DNA of 64,000 bases from Texcoconibacillus texcoconensis. GTDB taxonomy: Bacteria; Bacillota; Bacilli; Bacillales; Salisediminibacteriaceae. Of the stretch, positions 55,176-64,000 are shown piece by piece. Position 1 is the stretch's first letter. Every line of letters starts with the position of its first letter. Under the pieces are notes generated by a model that saw only the letters and a program-made list of their open reading frames with translations, did not search any database and was not told the DNA's origin. The translations under genes were made by a program, and so were the position numbers. The stretch lies in contig NZ_JACHHB010000006.1 in the NCBI RefSeq assembly GCF_014202575.1, forward strand, positions 62,001 to 126,000, in the 5' to 3' direction.

Positions 55176-55245
55176 CTTCGGAGACGTTGCTTTTTCTGCA
55201 GGAGACGTCTTTCACTCCTTCGCATGGTCAACACAATATCCGAAA

Positions 55246-55274
55246 TTGTATCACATATGCCCCCGTGTTATACT
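55246..55274 (+). promoter_or_regulatory. Sigma-A promoter of yvcD
   Basis: TTGTAT at 55246-55251, 17-base spacer, TATACT at 55269-55274. Start near 55281, only about 23 bases before the ATG. Confidence 0.75.
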
Positions 55275-55303
55275 TCCTAAGAGAAACAGGATGGGAGGAA
55301 ACG

Positions 55304-56350
55304 ATGACACATAATGAAGAACCGAAACAAAAATGGGACAACGTGATTCCATTTTTGAAAGACGGTGCGTATTTTTATAAAAAAGGTATTGAAGCTTATC
55401 AAAATCAACAGGTGGACAAAGCGTTAACATACATTCAAAAAGCCATTGATGCTGAACCGCATGAACCGATTTTCATGTGTCAATTAGCGATTGTATTGGC
55501 AGACAAAGGTGAATATGACCATGCAAATGAATGGTTGAAAAAAGTGCTCGCGGACGTCGATCCTAATATGAATGAGTGCTATTTTTTTATGGCTAATAAT
55601 CTAGCCTACCTTGGTCATAAAGAAGATGCGATCGTACGGTTAAAACAATATTTACAACGAGAACCTGCCGGCGAGTATGCCGATGATGCTAATTGGCTGC
55701 TAGAAATGCTTGAAGGGGAGCAAAAAGCTTCTTCAGATGAAGACTTGCAGCCGAAAAATGACAGTGTATATGAACAGGCGATGTTGAACTTAGAACGAGG
55801 ATATTTTTTAGAAGCGGAAAAGCACTTTATTGCATTACTACAAGAAAACTCTAGTGACTGGGACACGTATGCACTCCTTGCTGAAGCCGTTTATCACGGC
55901 GGCGATCATGAGCGGGCGATTCAGATCGTTCAAGATGTAATCATAAAAGATGAAACAAACTTTCTTGCGCGTTGTCAGTTGGCTGTTTTTTATCATTTGC
56001 AAGGAAGAGAAGAAGCAAGTCAGTATCGCCAACAATTGAACATGATCCGTCCAGTGGATCATGAACATCGCTATATATTAGCAAGAACGAATTTTCATAT
56101 TGGTGCGTATCGTGAAGCGCACCATCATTATCAGAAGTTAATGAAGAAAAGTTATTTCCGTAAAAGACCGACCTTCTATCATCAGGCTGCGCTAGTTAGT
56201 TGGCTAATAGAAGATAAACAGACCGCGGAAAAACTTTGGGGTAAAGCGTGGCAATTGGATGAAGTCAACCGAGACTATATTGAGGAATGCTTAAATAAAT
56301 TGGGAGGTTCGTGGCGAACTTCTACAAGGGACGTATTTTATTATCTGTGA
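55304..56350 (+). CDS. yvcD: TPR-repeat protein YvcD
   Basis: 348-aa soluble protein made of tetratricopeptide repeats: AYFYKKGIEAYQNQQVDKAL, PIFMCQLAIVLADKGEYDHA, CYFFMANNLAYLGHKEDAIV, then later units (QAMLNLERGYFLEAEKHFIA, YALLAEAVYHGGDHERAIQI). Likely a protein-binding scaffold; partner unknown. ATG 55304 follows GGGAGG. Placed between his and trxB as in B. subtilis. Confidence 0.85.
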   Translation: MTHNEEPKQKWDNVIPFLKDGAYFYKKGIEAYQNQQVDKALTYIQKAIDAEPHEPIFMCQLAIVLADKGEYDHANEWLKKVLADVDPNMNECYFFMANNLAYLGHKEDAIVRLKQYLQREPAGEYADDANWLLEMLEGEQKASSDEDLQPKNDSVYEQAMLNLERGYFLEAEKHFIALLQENSSDWDTYALLAEAVYHGGDHERAIQIVQDVIIKDETNFLARCQLAVFYHLQGREEASQYRQQLNMIRPVDHEHRYILARTNFHIGAYREAHHHYQKLMKKSYFRKRPTFYHQAALVSWLIEDKQTAEKLWGKAWQLDEVNRDYIEECLNKLGGSWRTSTRDVFYYL

Positions 56351-56498
56351 AATAAGCCTCGTGAGGTATGATTGCCTTACCTACAGATCAAGCTAGAACA
56401 AGAGTGGACGTTTGTAAGCAAGATTTTGGACATTAAATGTTTTTTTCATTACGATATAGATGAGTTAAACAGGAAAAATACTATTTTTACCAATTTAG

Positions 56499-57473
<975 letters not shown>

Positions 57474-57486
57474 AGATGTGTGTGAT

Positions 57487-57522
57487 AAAGAGGTTGATCG
57501 TACTGACGATGAACCTCTTTTT
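57487..57522 (+). terminator. Terminator of trxB
   Basis: AAAGAGGTT pairs with AACCTCTTT, extended by ATCGT/ACGAT across a mismatch; five T follow. Confidence 0.85.
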
Positions 57523-57730
57523 ACGATTAAGGCTGTTTCATATAAAAAAGTAAGTCTGTTCCAATAAAAAGTTAAACAGCGTTAAAAGCCCGGCCCTCTA
57601 AAAATCAATGTTTTAACGAGGATAGAAAAATCGTTATTGGATATTAACTCATCTGTAATGGCTGTGAAATAATTCATCGTTACAATAGGAATTAAGTAAT
57701 TGACCCCCTTTTTTTTATATACCTTTGACG

Positions 57731-57759
57731 GCACGGGATCATCCCGTGCTCTTTTTTTA
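57731..57759 (+). terminator. Orphan terminator in the trxB-yvcI gap
   Basis: GCACGGGAT and ATCCCGTGC around one C (effective seven-bp stem, five-base loop), then TCTTTTTTT. No gene lies in the preceding 210 bases apart from the trxB terminator. Confidence 0.75.
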
Positions 57760-57827
57760 TCCGCTAAACGAAGATACGCACTTTTATCGTGAGAATAGCT
57801 ATCACTATTGATAGGGGGAGATGGATT

Positions 57828-57863
57828 GTGATTGCGCCACTGTTCAGGGGTTCTAAACTTTAA
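57828..57863 (+). CDS. Possible 11-aa leader peptide
   Basis: GTG 57828 is seven bases after GGGGGAG and encodes MIAPLFRGSKL before TAA. It lies just upstream of a large inverted repeat (57880-57948), the layout of translation-dependent attenuators. No homologue known to me; could be chance. Confidence 0.3.
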   Translation: MIAPLFRGSKL

Positions 57864-57879
57864 GCGGCATGTAAGAGCG

Positions 57880-57948
57880 TTAAGGGTGAAGTGGTTAACT
57901 GTGTGTCAGATTTTGTTAAAATTTTCTGACCTTCCCAGTTACCCTTAA
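57880..57948 (+). other. Large structured inverted repeat upstream of yvcI
   Basis: TTAAGGGT and ACCCTTAA form the outer stem; GGTTAACTG/CAGTTACC and CAGA/TCTG can pair within, giving alternative structures. No T run follows. A TATAAT lies about 25 bases downstream (near 57975) and may be the yvcI-operon promoter. Confidence 0.55.
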
Positions 57949-58157
57949 TTGTTCGATAATGATTGTATAGTGTATAATATATAGAAGGTTATTGGTTTAA
58001 TAAAAAGGCTAGTTTCTAAAAGTTTGTTGCTTTTAAATGAAAAGAGTTTTATACAAGAAGTCTAACGAAAAGATTTAATTAAATGGTACCAATCATTTAA
58101 TACACAAATGTGTGTTTTGATCGTAAACTGGAGTGTATAGAGTTGAGGTGACAACTA

Positions 58158-58649
58158 ATGCAGCGAGTAACAAATTGTATGTTAGTAGATGAACAACATG
58201 TACTTACTTTACAAAAGCCGAGCCGTGGCTGGTGGGTCGTTCCAGGGGGGAAAATGGAGCCTGGAGAGTCAGTCAAAGAATCGGTTGTTCGAGAATTTTA
58301 TGAAGAGACAGGATATACGATTTCATCACCTCAATTACGTGGTGTTTTTACAGTGGTTATTGAAGAGGATGGAGAAGTCATCGATGAGTGGATGCTTTTT
58401 ACGTTTGTTGCCTCTTCTTATGAAGGCGAGATGCTAAGTGAATCTCCTGAAGGAAAGTTGGCCTGGACATCGAATGACGATGTTCTTGATCTACCAATGG
58501 CAGCAGGGGATTACCATATACTTCAACATATGTTAACGAAAGAAGGACCTTTGTACGGCAGTTTTCGTTATTCAAGTGACTATGAGTTGTTATCGTATCG
58601 TCTCGACCCTCCGTCAACGTTATCATCCAATGAATATTACGACGCGTAG
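58158..58649 (+). CDS. yvcI: Nudix hydrolase YvcI
   Basis: 163-aa Nudix protein; substrate unknown (B. subtilis YvcI is an 8-oxo-dGTPase-like orphan). The Nudix box is complete at about 33-55: GGKMEPGE, seven residues, [15 protein letters not shown] lies before the ATG. First gene of yvcI-rapZ-mgfK-whiA-crh; 20 bases to rapZ. Confidence 0.9.
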   Translation: MQRVTNCMLVDEQHVLTLQKPSRGWWVVPGGKMEPGESVKESVVREFYEETGYTISSPQLRGVFTVVIEEDGEVIDEWMLFTFVASSYEGEMLSESPEGKLAWTSNDDVLDLPMAAGDYHILQHMLTKEGPLYGSFRYSSDYELLSYRLDPPSTLSSNEYYDA

Positions 58650-58669
58650 AAAAAGGTAGGCGATTATTG

Positions 58670-59572
58670 ATGGAACAAGAAAATCATCAACCTAGAAAAG
58701 AGATGGAAGTCGTCATTATCACAGGAATGTCAGGGGCAGGTAAAACTGTTGCTGTGCAAAGTTTTGAAGATTTAGGCTATTTTTGTGTGGATAACCTTCC
58801 ACCTGCACTTATCCCGAAGTTTATCGACCTGATATCTAGTTCGGGAGGGAAAATGAATAAAGTCGCGCTCGTCATTGACCTTCGAGGGCGTGAATTCTTT
58901 GATGATTTATTTGAATCAATTGACCAAATTGGCACTGAAATCAATGTGACACCTCATATTGTGTTTCTAGATGCGAAGGATACAAAACTCGTTCAACGCT
59001 ATAAAGAAACGAGACGTTCTCATCCACTTGCATTGGATGGTTCACCGTTGGATGGCATTCAAGCAGAACGTGAAATGCTTGATGAGTTAAAAGGCCAAGC
59101 GCAAATGATTATTGATACGACGGATTTGAAGCCTTTAGACTTAAGGGATGCGATTATTAAGCGATTTTCCTCTCCGGATAAAGACGCCTTTACAATCCAA
59201 TTGATGTCTTTCGGTTATAAACATGGTTTACCGATTGATGCAGATCTCGCTTTTGATGTTCGTTTCCTACCTAACCCTCACTACGTAGATCATATGCGTC
59301 CAAAGACAGGGTTGGATGAAGAAGTATCTTCATATGTATTGAAATGGACGGAAACGAATCAGTTTATCGAAAAGCTTTGGAACTTATTGTTATTTATACT
59401 CCCTCAATATAAGCGTGAAGGAAAAAGTCAACTCGTGATTGCTATTGGATGTACAGGTGGAAAGCACCGTTCTGTTACGCTTACAGAATATTTTAGTCGT
59501 CACCTACGGGAAGAAGGTTACGAGACGTTTGCGATACACCGTGATATCGAACGAGGTAAACGAGAATCATGA
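58670..59572 (+). CDS. rapZ: RNase adapter/NTPase RapZ (YvcJ)
   Basis: Nucleotide-binding protein; B. subtilis YvcJ hydrolyses GTP and influences competence. 300 aa: Walker A GMSGAGKT near 17-24, Walker B-like VALVIDLRG, and a C-terminal domain with [22 protein letters not shown] 58670 has AAGGTAGG nine bases upstream. Overlaps mgfK by four bases. Confidence 0.94.
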   Translation: MEQENHQPRKEMEVVIITGMSGAGKTVAVQSFEDLGYFCVDNLPPALIPKFIDLISSSGGKMNKVALVIDLRGREFFDDLFESIDQIGTEINVTPHIVFLDAKDTKLVQRYKETRRSHPLALDGSPLDGIQAEREMLDELKGQAQMIIDTTDLKPLDLRDAIIKRFSSPDKDAFTIQLMSFGYKHGLPIDADLAFDVRFLPNPHYVDHMRPKTGLDEEVSSYVLKWTETNQFIEKLWNLLLFILPQYKREGKSQLVIAIGCTGGKHRSVTLTEYFSRHLREEGYETFAIHRDIERGKRES

Positions 59573-60513
59573 AGCAAGCTAAAATTGTCGTTATTGGGGG
59601 AGGAACAGGTCTTTCCGTTTTGTTACGTGGGCTAAAGACGTTCCCAGTAGATATAACAGCGATCGTTACTGTAGCAGATAACGGGGGAAGTTCAGGGCGA
59701 TTGCGAAAAGAATTGAACATACCGCCACCAGGAGATGTGCGAAATGTGCTCATTTCCTTAGCTGAAATTGAGCCACTCGTGGAGGAGTTGTTCCAACATC
59801 GTTTTTCAAGCGGAACAGGCTTAACTGGGCATTCTGTCGGAAACATACTACTTGCCGGTATGACGTCGATTACAGGTGATTTTGCTCATGGCGTTAAAGA
59901 GTTAAGTAAAGTATTAAATGTTCGAGGGAAAGTGATTCCTGCAGTTAATCAGAGTGTCGATTTACATGCGGAATATGAAGACGGGCAAATTGTTCATGGT
60001 GAAGCGGAAATTCCCGAGATTGGAAAGAAAATTCGCCGTGTATTCATTACACCAGAGGATATTGAACCACTTCAAGAATCACTAACGGCGATTGAAGAGG
60101 CCGATTTGATTGTGGTTGGACCAGGAAGCTTGTACACGAGTATCTTACCGAACTTGATTGTTCCAGGTTTTTCAGAAGCATTGGAGCAAGCAAAGGCAAG
60201 GAAAGTGTACGTATGTAACGTTATGACACAACCTGGTGAAACAGATGGTTATTCTGCAGAAGACCATCTTCAGGCGATTTATAATCATAGCAGTCCTAAT
60301 GTGATTGATGATGTGGTAGTAAGCCAACAAATGATCCCTTATTCTTATGCAGAGCGTTATGCCAGTGAAGGGGCAGAGGCTGTCATGTATGACGAAGCGA
60401 AATTAGCATCCCTCGGTGTCCACATCGTCGCTGATGATTTACTTTATTTTGACGATAAACATTTACGTCATGATGCGATAAAAGTATCACAGCAATTACT
60501 ATCACGTCTGTAA
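59569..60513 (+). CDS. mgfK: Gluconeogenesis factor YvcK/MgfK (CofD-like, UDP-sugar binding)
   Basis: Needed for growth on gluconeogenic carbon and for proper PBP1 localisation in B. subtilis; binds UDP-GlcNAc. 314 aa: N-terminal nucleotide-binding [40 protein letters not shown] and the [27 protein letters not shown] segments. Starts on the rapZ stop. Lies 60 bases before whiA. Confidence 0.94.
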   Translation: MKQAKIVVIGGGTGLSVLLRGLKTFPVDITAIVTVADNGGSSGRLRKELNIPPPGDVRNVLISLAEIEPLVEELFQHRFSSGTGLTGHSVGNILLAGMTSITGDFAHGVKELSKVLNVRGKVIPAVNQSVDLHAEYEDGQIVHGEAEIPEIGKKIRRVFITPEDIEPLQESLTAIEEADLIVVGPGSLYTSILPNLIVPGFSEALEQAKARKVYVCNVMTQPGETDGYSAEDHLQAIYNHSSPNVIDDVVVSQQMIPYSYAERYASEGAEAVMYDEAKLASLGVHIVADDLLYFDDKHLRHDAIKVSQQLLSRL

Positions 60514-60573
60514 TCTACGTCATCACATGACAACGAGCCAGTAGTAATGAAAGAGTAAAAGGAGGTGGGGCTC

Positions 60574-61515
60574 GTGTCATTCGCTTCTGAAACAAAAAAA
60601 GAACTGACACAACTAGAGCTTGATGATTGTTGTGTCAATGCAGAACTTTCTGCTCTTATTCGAATGAATGGTACGATTTCATTTGGCAATCGCCAATTGA
60701 TTCTCGATGTTAGTACAGAAAACGCTGCGATTGCGAGGCGAATTTATACATTAATAAAGAAAAAGTTCAATCTACATGTTGAGCTTTTAGTGCGAAAAAA
60801 AATGCGCTTAAAGAAAAACAACGTGTATGTCGTTCGTTTATCAAATGGTGCTCGTGACGTACTTGAAGAACTAAAAATTATTGAAGGTCCACTTACATTG
60901 CGAAGGGATATTTCAGAAGATCTCGTCAATAATGATTGTTGTGAACGTTCCTACATGCGAGGGGCCTTTTTAGCAGGTGGTTCTGTTAGTCACCCAGAAA
61001 CATCGTCATATCATTTAGAAATCTATTCTCTTTACGAAGAACATAACCTTGCTTTAAGCAAGCTTTTAAATAAGTATGATTTAAATGCGAAAAGTTTAGA
61101 AAGAAAAAAGGGGCATATTCTTTATTTAAAAGAAGGAGAAAAGATTAGTGAATTTCTTAGTTTGATAGGCGCCAATCAAGCACTATTTCATTTTGAAGAT
61201 GTCCGAATCGTAAAAGATATGCGCAACTCAGTGAATCGACTCGTTAATTGTGAGACGGCCAATTTAAATAAAACGGTAGGCGCAGCTATGCGACAAGTGG
61301 AGAACATTCGTTTTATTGAAGAGGAAATTGGGCTTCATGCCCTTCCGGATAAGTTGCAGGAAATTGCTGAATTACGTGTGAAACATCAGGATGTCACCTT
61401 AAAAGAGTTAGGTGAAATGGTTCAAAGTGGGAAAGTGAGTAAGTCAGGTGTGAACCACCGGTTACGGAAAATAGATGAGTTTGCAGAAAAGTTAAGAGCT
61501 GGAGAGACTGTGTAG
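60574..61515 (+). CDS. whiA: DNA-binding protein WhiA
   Basis: Sporulation/chromosome-segregation regulator with a degenerate LAGLIDADG homing-endonuclease fold and a C-terminal helix-turn-helix. 313 aa: [19 protein letters not shown] at the start, [20 protein letters not shown] in the LAGLIDADG core, and [23 protein letters not shown] near 285. GTG 60574 has AAAGGAGGTGGGG before it; a GTG nine bases earlier overlaps that site. Confidence 0.95.
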   Translation: MSFASETKKELTQLELDDCCVNAELSALIRMNGTISFGNRQLILDVSTENAAIARRIYTLIKKKFNLHVELLVRKKMRLKKNNVYVVRLSNGARDVLEELKIIEGPLTLRRDISEDLVNNDCCERSYMRGAFLAGGSVSHPETSSYHLEIYSLYEEHNLALSKLLNKYDLNAKSLERKKGHILYLKEGEKISEFLSLIGANQALFHFEDVRIVKDMRNSVNRLVNCETANLNKTVGAAMRQVENIRFIEEEIGLHALPDKLQEIAELRVKHQDVTLKELGEMVQSGKVSKSGVNHRLRKIDEFAEKLRAGETV

Positions 61516-61603
61516 TCTGCTCCATCTCTTATGATAAAGTTGTAAGCGTTTCACTTTTTTTTAATGTGGGCAATTTTTCTTTATTTTATGAGGAGGGAAA
61601 GGC

Positions 61604-61861
61604 ATGGTGGAAAAAGCAGTTGTTGTAAAAAGGAAATCTGGTTTACAAGCACGACCTGCTGCATTATTTGTACAAGAAGCGAACCGTTTTAATGCAAATG
61701 TATTTATCGAAAAAGATGGGAAGAAAGTCAACGCGAAAAGTATCATGGGGTTGATGAGCTTAGCGGTTGGACGTGGGAAGGAAGTCACGATTTCCGCAGA
61801 AGGGGAAGATGAACAAGTCGCGCTCGATACACTTGTTAACTATATTGAAGAGGAAGAGTAG
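61604..61861 (+). CDS. crh: Catabolite repression HPr-like protein Crh
   Basis: HPr paralogue that acts only as a regulatory co-factor of CcpA. 85 aa. Position 15 is Gln (SGLQARPAALF) instead of the His phosphorylated by enzyme I, so it cannot carry sugars, while Ser46 (KSIMGLMSL), the HprK target, is kept. AGGAGGG precedes the ATG. End of the yvcI-crh operon, as in B. subtilis. Confidence 0.96.
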   Translation: MVEKAVVVKRKSGLQARPAALFVQEANRFNANVFIEKDGKKVNAKSIMGLMSLAVGRGKEVTISAEGEDEQVALDTLVNYIEEEE

Positions 61862-61894
61862 CTTGAAAGTCGTTCGCGGCTCGTAGCTCATGTC

Positions 61895-62112
61895 GCGGAC
61901 ATACATTCCGTTATTTCAGGCAAATACGTCATTTTTAAGGGGCGGACGGACATATGTTCCGTTAATCCCCTATTTTGCAGGGTATAAAGGGTGATTTTTT
62001 GCAAATAGCGGAACTCATGTCCGCGGAAGGTTAAAAAACAGCCTTTTTTAAACGAATAACGGAATCAATGTCCAGAGCCGACAAAACTTTGGACGTGACC
62101 GCATTTAATCAA
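61895..62112 (-). repeat. Dispersed modular repeat, copy 2 (inverted, one extra module)
   Basis: Inverted homologue of 29338-29503 with the same order of landmarks, plus an additional module at 61895-61916 (CGGACATACATTCCGTTATTT). Modules couple GGACAT with TTCCG. It lies between crh and the clpP terminator and has no ORF. Confidence 0.8.
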
Positions 62113-62177
62113 TCTTAAGTCGTCACCTCTCACTCTCTGAGTTTTTCAAAAACAACAAAGTTTACGGAAAGAGCCAA

Positions 62178-62235
62178 ATAAAAAAGTCTGTTTTCTCATT
62201 TCTCCTAAACAATGCTAGGAGTGAGAAAACAGACT
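62178..62235 (-). terminator. Terminator of clpP
   Basis: AGTCTGTTTTCTCA pairs perfectly with its complement, extended by CTCCTA/TAGGAG; on the minus strand TTTTTTATTT follows. Confidence 0.9.
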
Positions 62236-62264
62236 GATGTATTATTGGAGAACCTTATGTTAAT

Positions 62265-62846
62265 CTATTTCTTTTCCATAACACCGTCGATCAGACCATA
62301 TTCTTTAGCTTCTGCAGCTGAAAGGAAATTGTCACGATCCGTGTCACGTTCAATTGTTTCTAGCGGTTGACCTGTGCGCTCAGCTAAAATTTGGTTGAGT
62401 TTTTCGCGTAGTTGAATAATACGCTTTGCGTGAATTTCGATGTCAGAAGCTTGACCTTTTGTTCCACCTAACGGTTGGTGAATCATTACCTCACTGTTTG
62501 GAAGAGCAAAACGCTTCCCAGGTTCACCTGCTGCTAGCAAAAACGCACCCATTGATGCTGCCATTCCAGTACAGATTGTTTGTACCTTTGGTGAAATAAA
62601 TTGCATTGTATCATAAATGGCCATACCTGCTGTAATTGATCCACCTGGACTATTAATGTAAATAGAAATATCTTTGTCTGGGTCTTCAGCAGCTAAGAAT
62701 AGTAGTTGCGCAACGATCGAGTTTGATACGTTGTCATCAATCGGTGTACCAAGCATGATAATTCTGTCTTTCAGTAAGCGAGAATAAATATCATACGCGC
62801 GCTCACCACGATTTGTTTGTTCAATAACCGTAGGGATTAAATTCAT
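62265..62846 (-). CDS. clpP: ATP-dependent Clp protease proteolytic subunit
   Basis: Barrel serine peptidase working with ClpC, ClpX or ClpE. 193 aa; catalytic Ser98 in GMAASMGAF, His in [10 protein letters not shown] and Asp in [12 protein letters not shown] 62846 has GAGGAGGT eight bases upstream; upstream in-frame codons have no ribosome site. A CtsR operator overlaps its promoter. In B. subtilis clpP also lies after the crh operon. Confidence 0.97.
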   Translation of the reverse strand: MNLIPTVIEQTNRGERAYDIYSRLLKDRIIMLGTPIDDNVSNSIVAQLLFLAAEDPDKDISIYINSPGGSITAGMAIYDTMQFISPKVQTICTGMAASMGAFLLAAGEPGKRFALPNSEVMIHQPLGGTKGQASDIEIHAKRIIQLREKLNQILAERTGQPLETIERDTDRDNFLSAAEAKEYGLIDGVMEKK

Positions 62847-62962
62847 ATGTGCATACCTCCTCAAAATAATTGCGTTTGGAAAAAGGTTACCACTTTCCAG
62901 ACGATCAAGCACTGCCTATTGAATCCTTCACTAGTGGTAAATTATATTCAACCTTTACGTTC

Positions 62963-62992
62963 ATCATAACTCTAAAGGTCAATGAAGGTCAA
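62963..62992 (-). promoter_or_regulatory. Sigma-A promoter of clpP
   Basis: Read on the minus strand: TTGACC (plus 62987-62992), 18-base spacer, TATGAT (plus 62963-62968). The -35 is part of the CtsR operator. Confidence 0.7.
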
Positions 62993-62993
62993 A
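62977..62993. promoter_or_regulatory. CtsR operator of clpP
   Basis: GGTCAAT, GAA, GGTCAAA: the tandem heptad with three-base spacer that the class III heat-shock repressor CtsR binds, one base off the consensus. It covers the -35 of the clpP promoter, so binding would block it. Confidence 0.85.
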
Positions 62994-63180
62994 TATTTTG
63001 TATTTCTCATATGTAATACTTGGTGGCACAATTCTATTATTACCGTTTTCCGTTATATTCAAACCTCTGAAAAGAGCATTTTAGGTTATGATTACCAGTC
63101 TTTCCATTAAATTAGAATGGCAAGATAACGGAATTCGTGAGAGAATGAATTCAAACAGTCCAACTGTTTTACCTGCTGAC

Positions 63181-63226
63181 GAGGCTGACTTGTCGATGGG
63201 CTTACCTAGCCCTCCTAGTCAGCCTC
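63181..63226. other. Nine-bp hairpin between clpP and rpoN
   Basis: GAGGCTGAC and GTCAGCCTC, with inner GGGCT/AGCCC. Only TTCAATTTCTT follows, so terminator function is uncertain. No gene precedes it on the plus strand within the gap. Confidence 0.6.
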
Positions 63227-63264
63227 TTCAATTTCTTAAAAAAACAACTTTATTTACACATAAA

Positions 63265-63278
63265 TGAAAGCGCTGTCA
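63265..63278. promoter_or_regulatory. CcpA cre site upstream of rpoN
   Basis: TGAAAGCGCTGTCA fits the cre consensus TGWAANCGNTNWCA at every position. B. subtilis sigL is known to be repressed by CcpA. It lies 75 bases before the rpoN start. Confidence 0.85.
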
Positions 63279-63352
63279 GAATAGTTATTCTATATACACG
63301 TAGTCTGCACAAAAGGAGGTACGTATTGTATACTTGATAAAGGGGGGAGATC

Positions 63353-64000
63353 ATGAATATGGAATTTGGCTTGTTTCAACAACAACAAATGAAGCTCGTC
63401 ATGACGAAAGAGTTGCGGCAAGCAATTACAATTTTGCAATATTCCGTGCAAGATTTAAGAGAACATTTGCAAGAAGTGCAACTAGAGAATCCTCTCATCG
63501 ACTTGGTGGATGAACGTGATGAAGACCCGGAAGCGGTAGCTCGTTATGAAGCAGAGGTGGCTACCACAAGAGAGTTTACAAAAAGTGCTGACGATGAACA
63601 AGATGAAGAGTCGTCGTTCATTGATCGTATATCAGGGGACAAGAAAGACCTACAAGAAACGCTGTTAAACCAAATTCGCTTTTTGTCGTTATCGAATAGA
63701 GATCGAGAAATCGTCGAATACATTGCATTAATGATTGATGAGAATGGTTACTTAACGCAAAGTGTAGAACAACTATCTAAAGAAATGAATGAACATAATG
63801 ATAAAGTTCATGCTAACTTAGCGATCGTAAAAAGCCTAGAACCCGCGGGCGTTGGTGCCAGCTCGTTATCTGAATGTTTGTTGTTACAGTTACAACGGCT
63901 AGAAACACGTGATGAGTTAGCAGAAATGATTGTCGCGCGTCACTTAGAAGATTTAGCTAATAAAAAATACGAAAGAATTGCGAAAGCACTTAGTGTTCGA
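63353..64000 (+). CDS. rpoN: RNA polymerase sigma-54 factor, N-terminal part (cut by window end)
   Basis: The frame is open from ATG 63353 to the window end (216 codons). Region I is typical: MNMEFGLFQQQQMKLVMTKE, LRQAITILQYSVQDLREHLQ, ENPLIDL, followed by an acidic region II and the start of the core-binding region (LLNQIRFLSL, LEPAGVGASSLSECLLLQL). Region I interacts with enhancer-binding activators. AAGGGGGGAG precedes the ATG. B. subtilis calls it sigL; it controls levanase, arginine and branched-chain catabolism. The DNA-binding RpoN box lies beyond the window. Confidence 0.94.
   Translation, partial: MNMEFGLFQQQQMKLVMTKELRQAITILQYSVQDLREHLQEVQLENPLIDLVDERDEDPEAVARYEAEVATTREFTKSADDEQDEESSFIDRISGDKKDLQETLLNQIRFLSLSNRDREIVEYIALMIDENGYLTQSVEQLSKEMNEHNDKVHANLAIVKSLEPAGVGASSLSECLLLQLQRLETRDELAEMIVARHLEDLANKKYERIAKALSVR

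Noticed and set aside
63100-63240. tRNA-like sequence between clpP and rpoN
   Set aside because: The hairpin does not extend to a cloverleaf and lacks T-loop and anticodon features.

Overview
The window is a low-GC Gram-positive chromosome segment from the Bacillaceae. The backbone matches the Bacillus subtilis order fliD-fliS-fliT / hpf-secA-prfB-yvjA-cccB-ftsE-ftsX / ctpB-minJ / uvrB-uvrA / yvlBCD-hprK-lgt-yvoD-ppaX-yvoF / hisZGDBHAFI / yvcD-trxB-yvcI-rapZ-mgfK-whiA-crh / clpP-rpoN. Very acidic exported proteins (FliD, the OpuAC-type lipoprotein, cytochrome c551) and a choline-to-glycine-betaine locus suggest a salt-tolerant, possibly alkaliphilic bacillus. That lifestyle is an inference. 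No rRNA, tRNA, CRISPR array, prophage or insertion sequence was seen.

Left end (1-8.5 kb): signalling and motility. It holds the tail of an EAL phosphodiesterase, a small unknown gene, a chemoreceptor, a c-di-GMP-I riboswitch with a terminator ahead of a GGDEF-EAL protein whose GGDEF motif is degenerate, a LuxR-type regulator, and fliD-fliS-fliT behind a near-consensus sigma-D promoter.

Accessory block (8.5-22.9 kb), lying between fliT and hpf, which are adjacent in B. subtilis. It holds a secreted NagZ-type glycosidase on the minus strand, a small unknown gene, two copies of a perfect stem-loop, a TPP-riboswitch operon (tenA-ykoE-ykoD-ykoC), a lone OpuAC-type binding protein, gbsR/gbsA/gbsB, and an SsbB-like gene paired with a coiled-coil protein.

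Core housekeeping (23-47.7 kb): ribosome hibernation, SecA, RF2 with the classic +1 programmed frameshift, FtsEX next to an exported coiled-coil M23 peptidase, CtpB, MinJ, UvrBA behind a LexA-like box, the YvlBCD envelope-stress set, and the HprK/PpaX pair that controls HPr-Ser-P, with Lgt between them.

Right part (47.7-64 kb): a noncoding array of ten exact-period 52-bp tandem repeats, each junction able to form a perfect or near-perfect hairpin. After it come the compact overlapping his operon, yvcD, trxB, the rapZ-mgfK-whiA-crh operon, clpP under a CtsR box, and the start of rpoN behind a perfect CcpA cre site. A modular noncoding repeat occurs twice in opposite orientations (about 29.34 and 61.9 kb). 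The least explained DNA is the 52-bp hairpin array, the two-copy modular repeat, the twin stem-loops at 11.5 kb, and several orphan terminators or structured gaps (16.2, 22.6, 57.7 and 63.2 kb).
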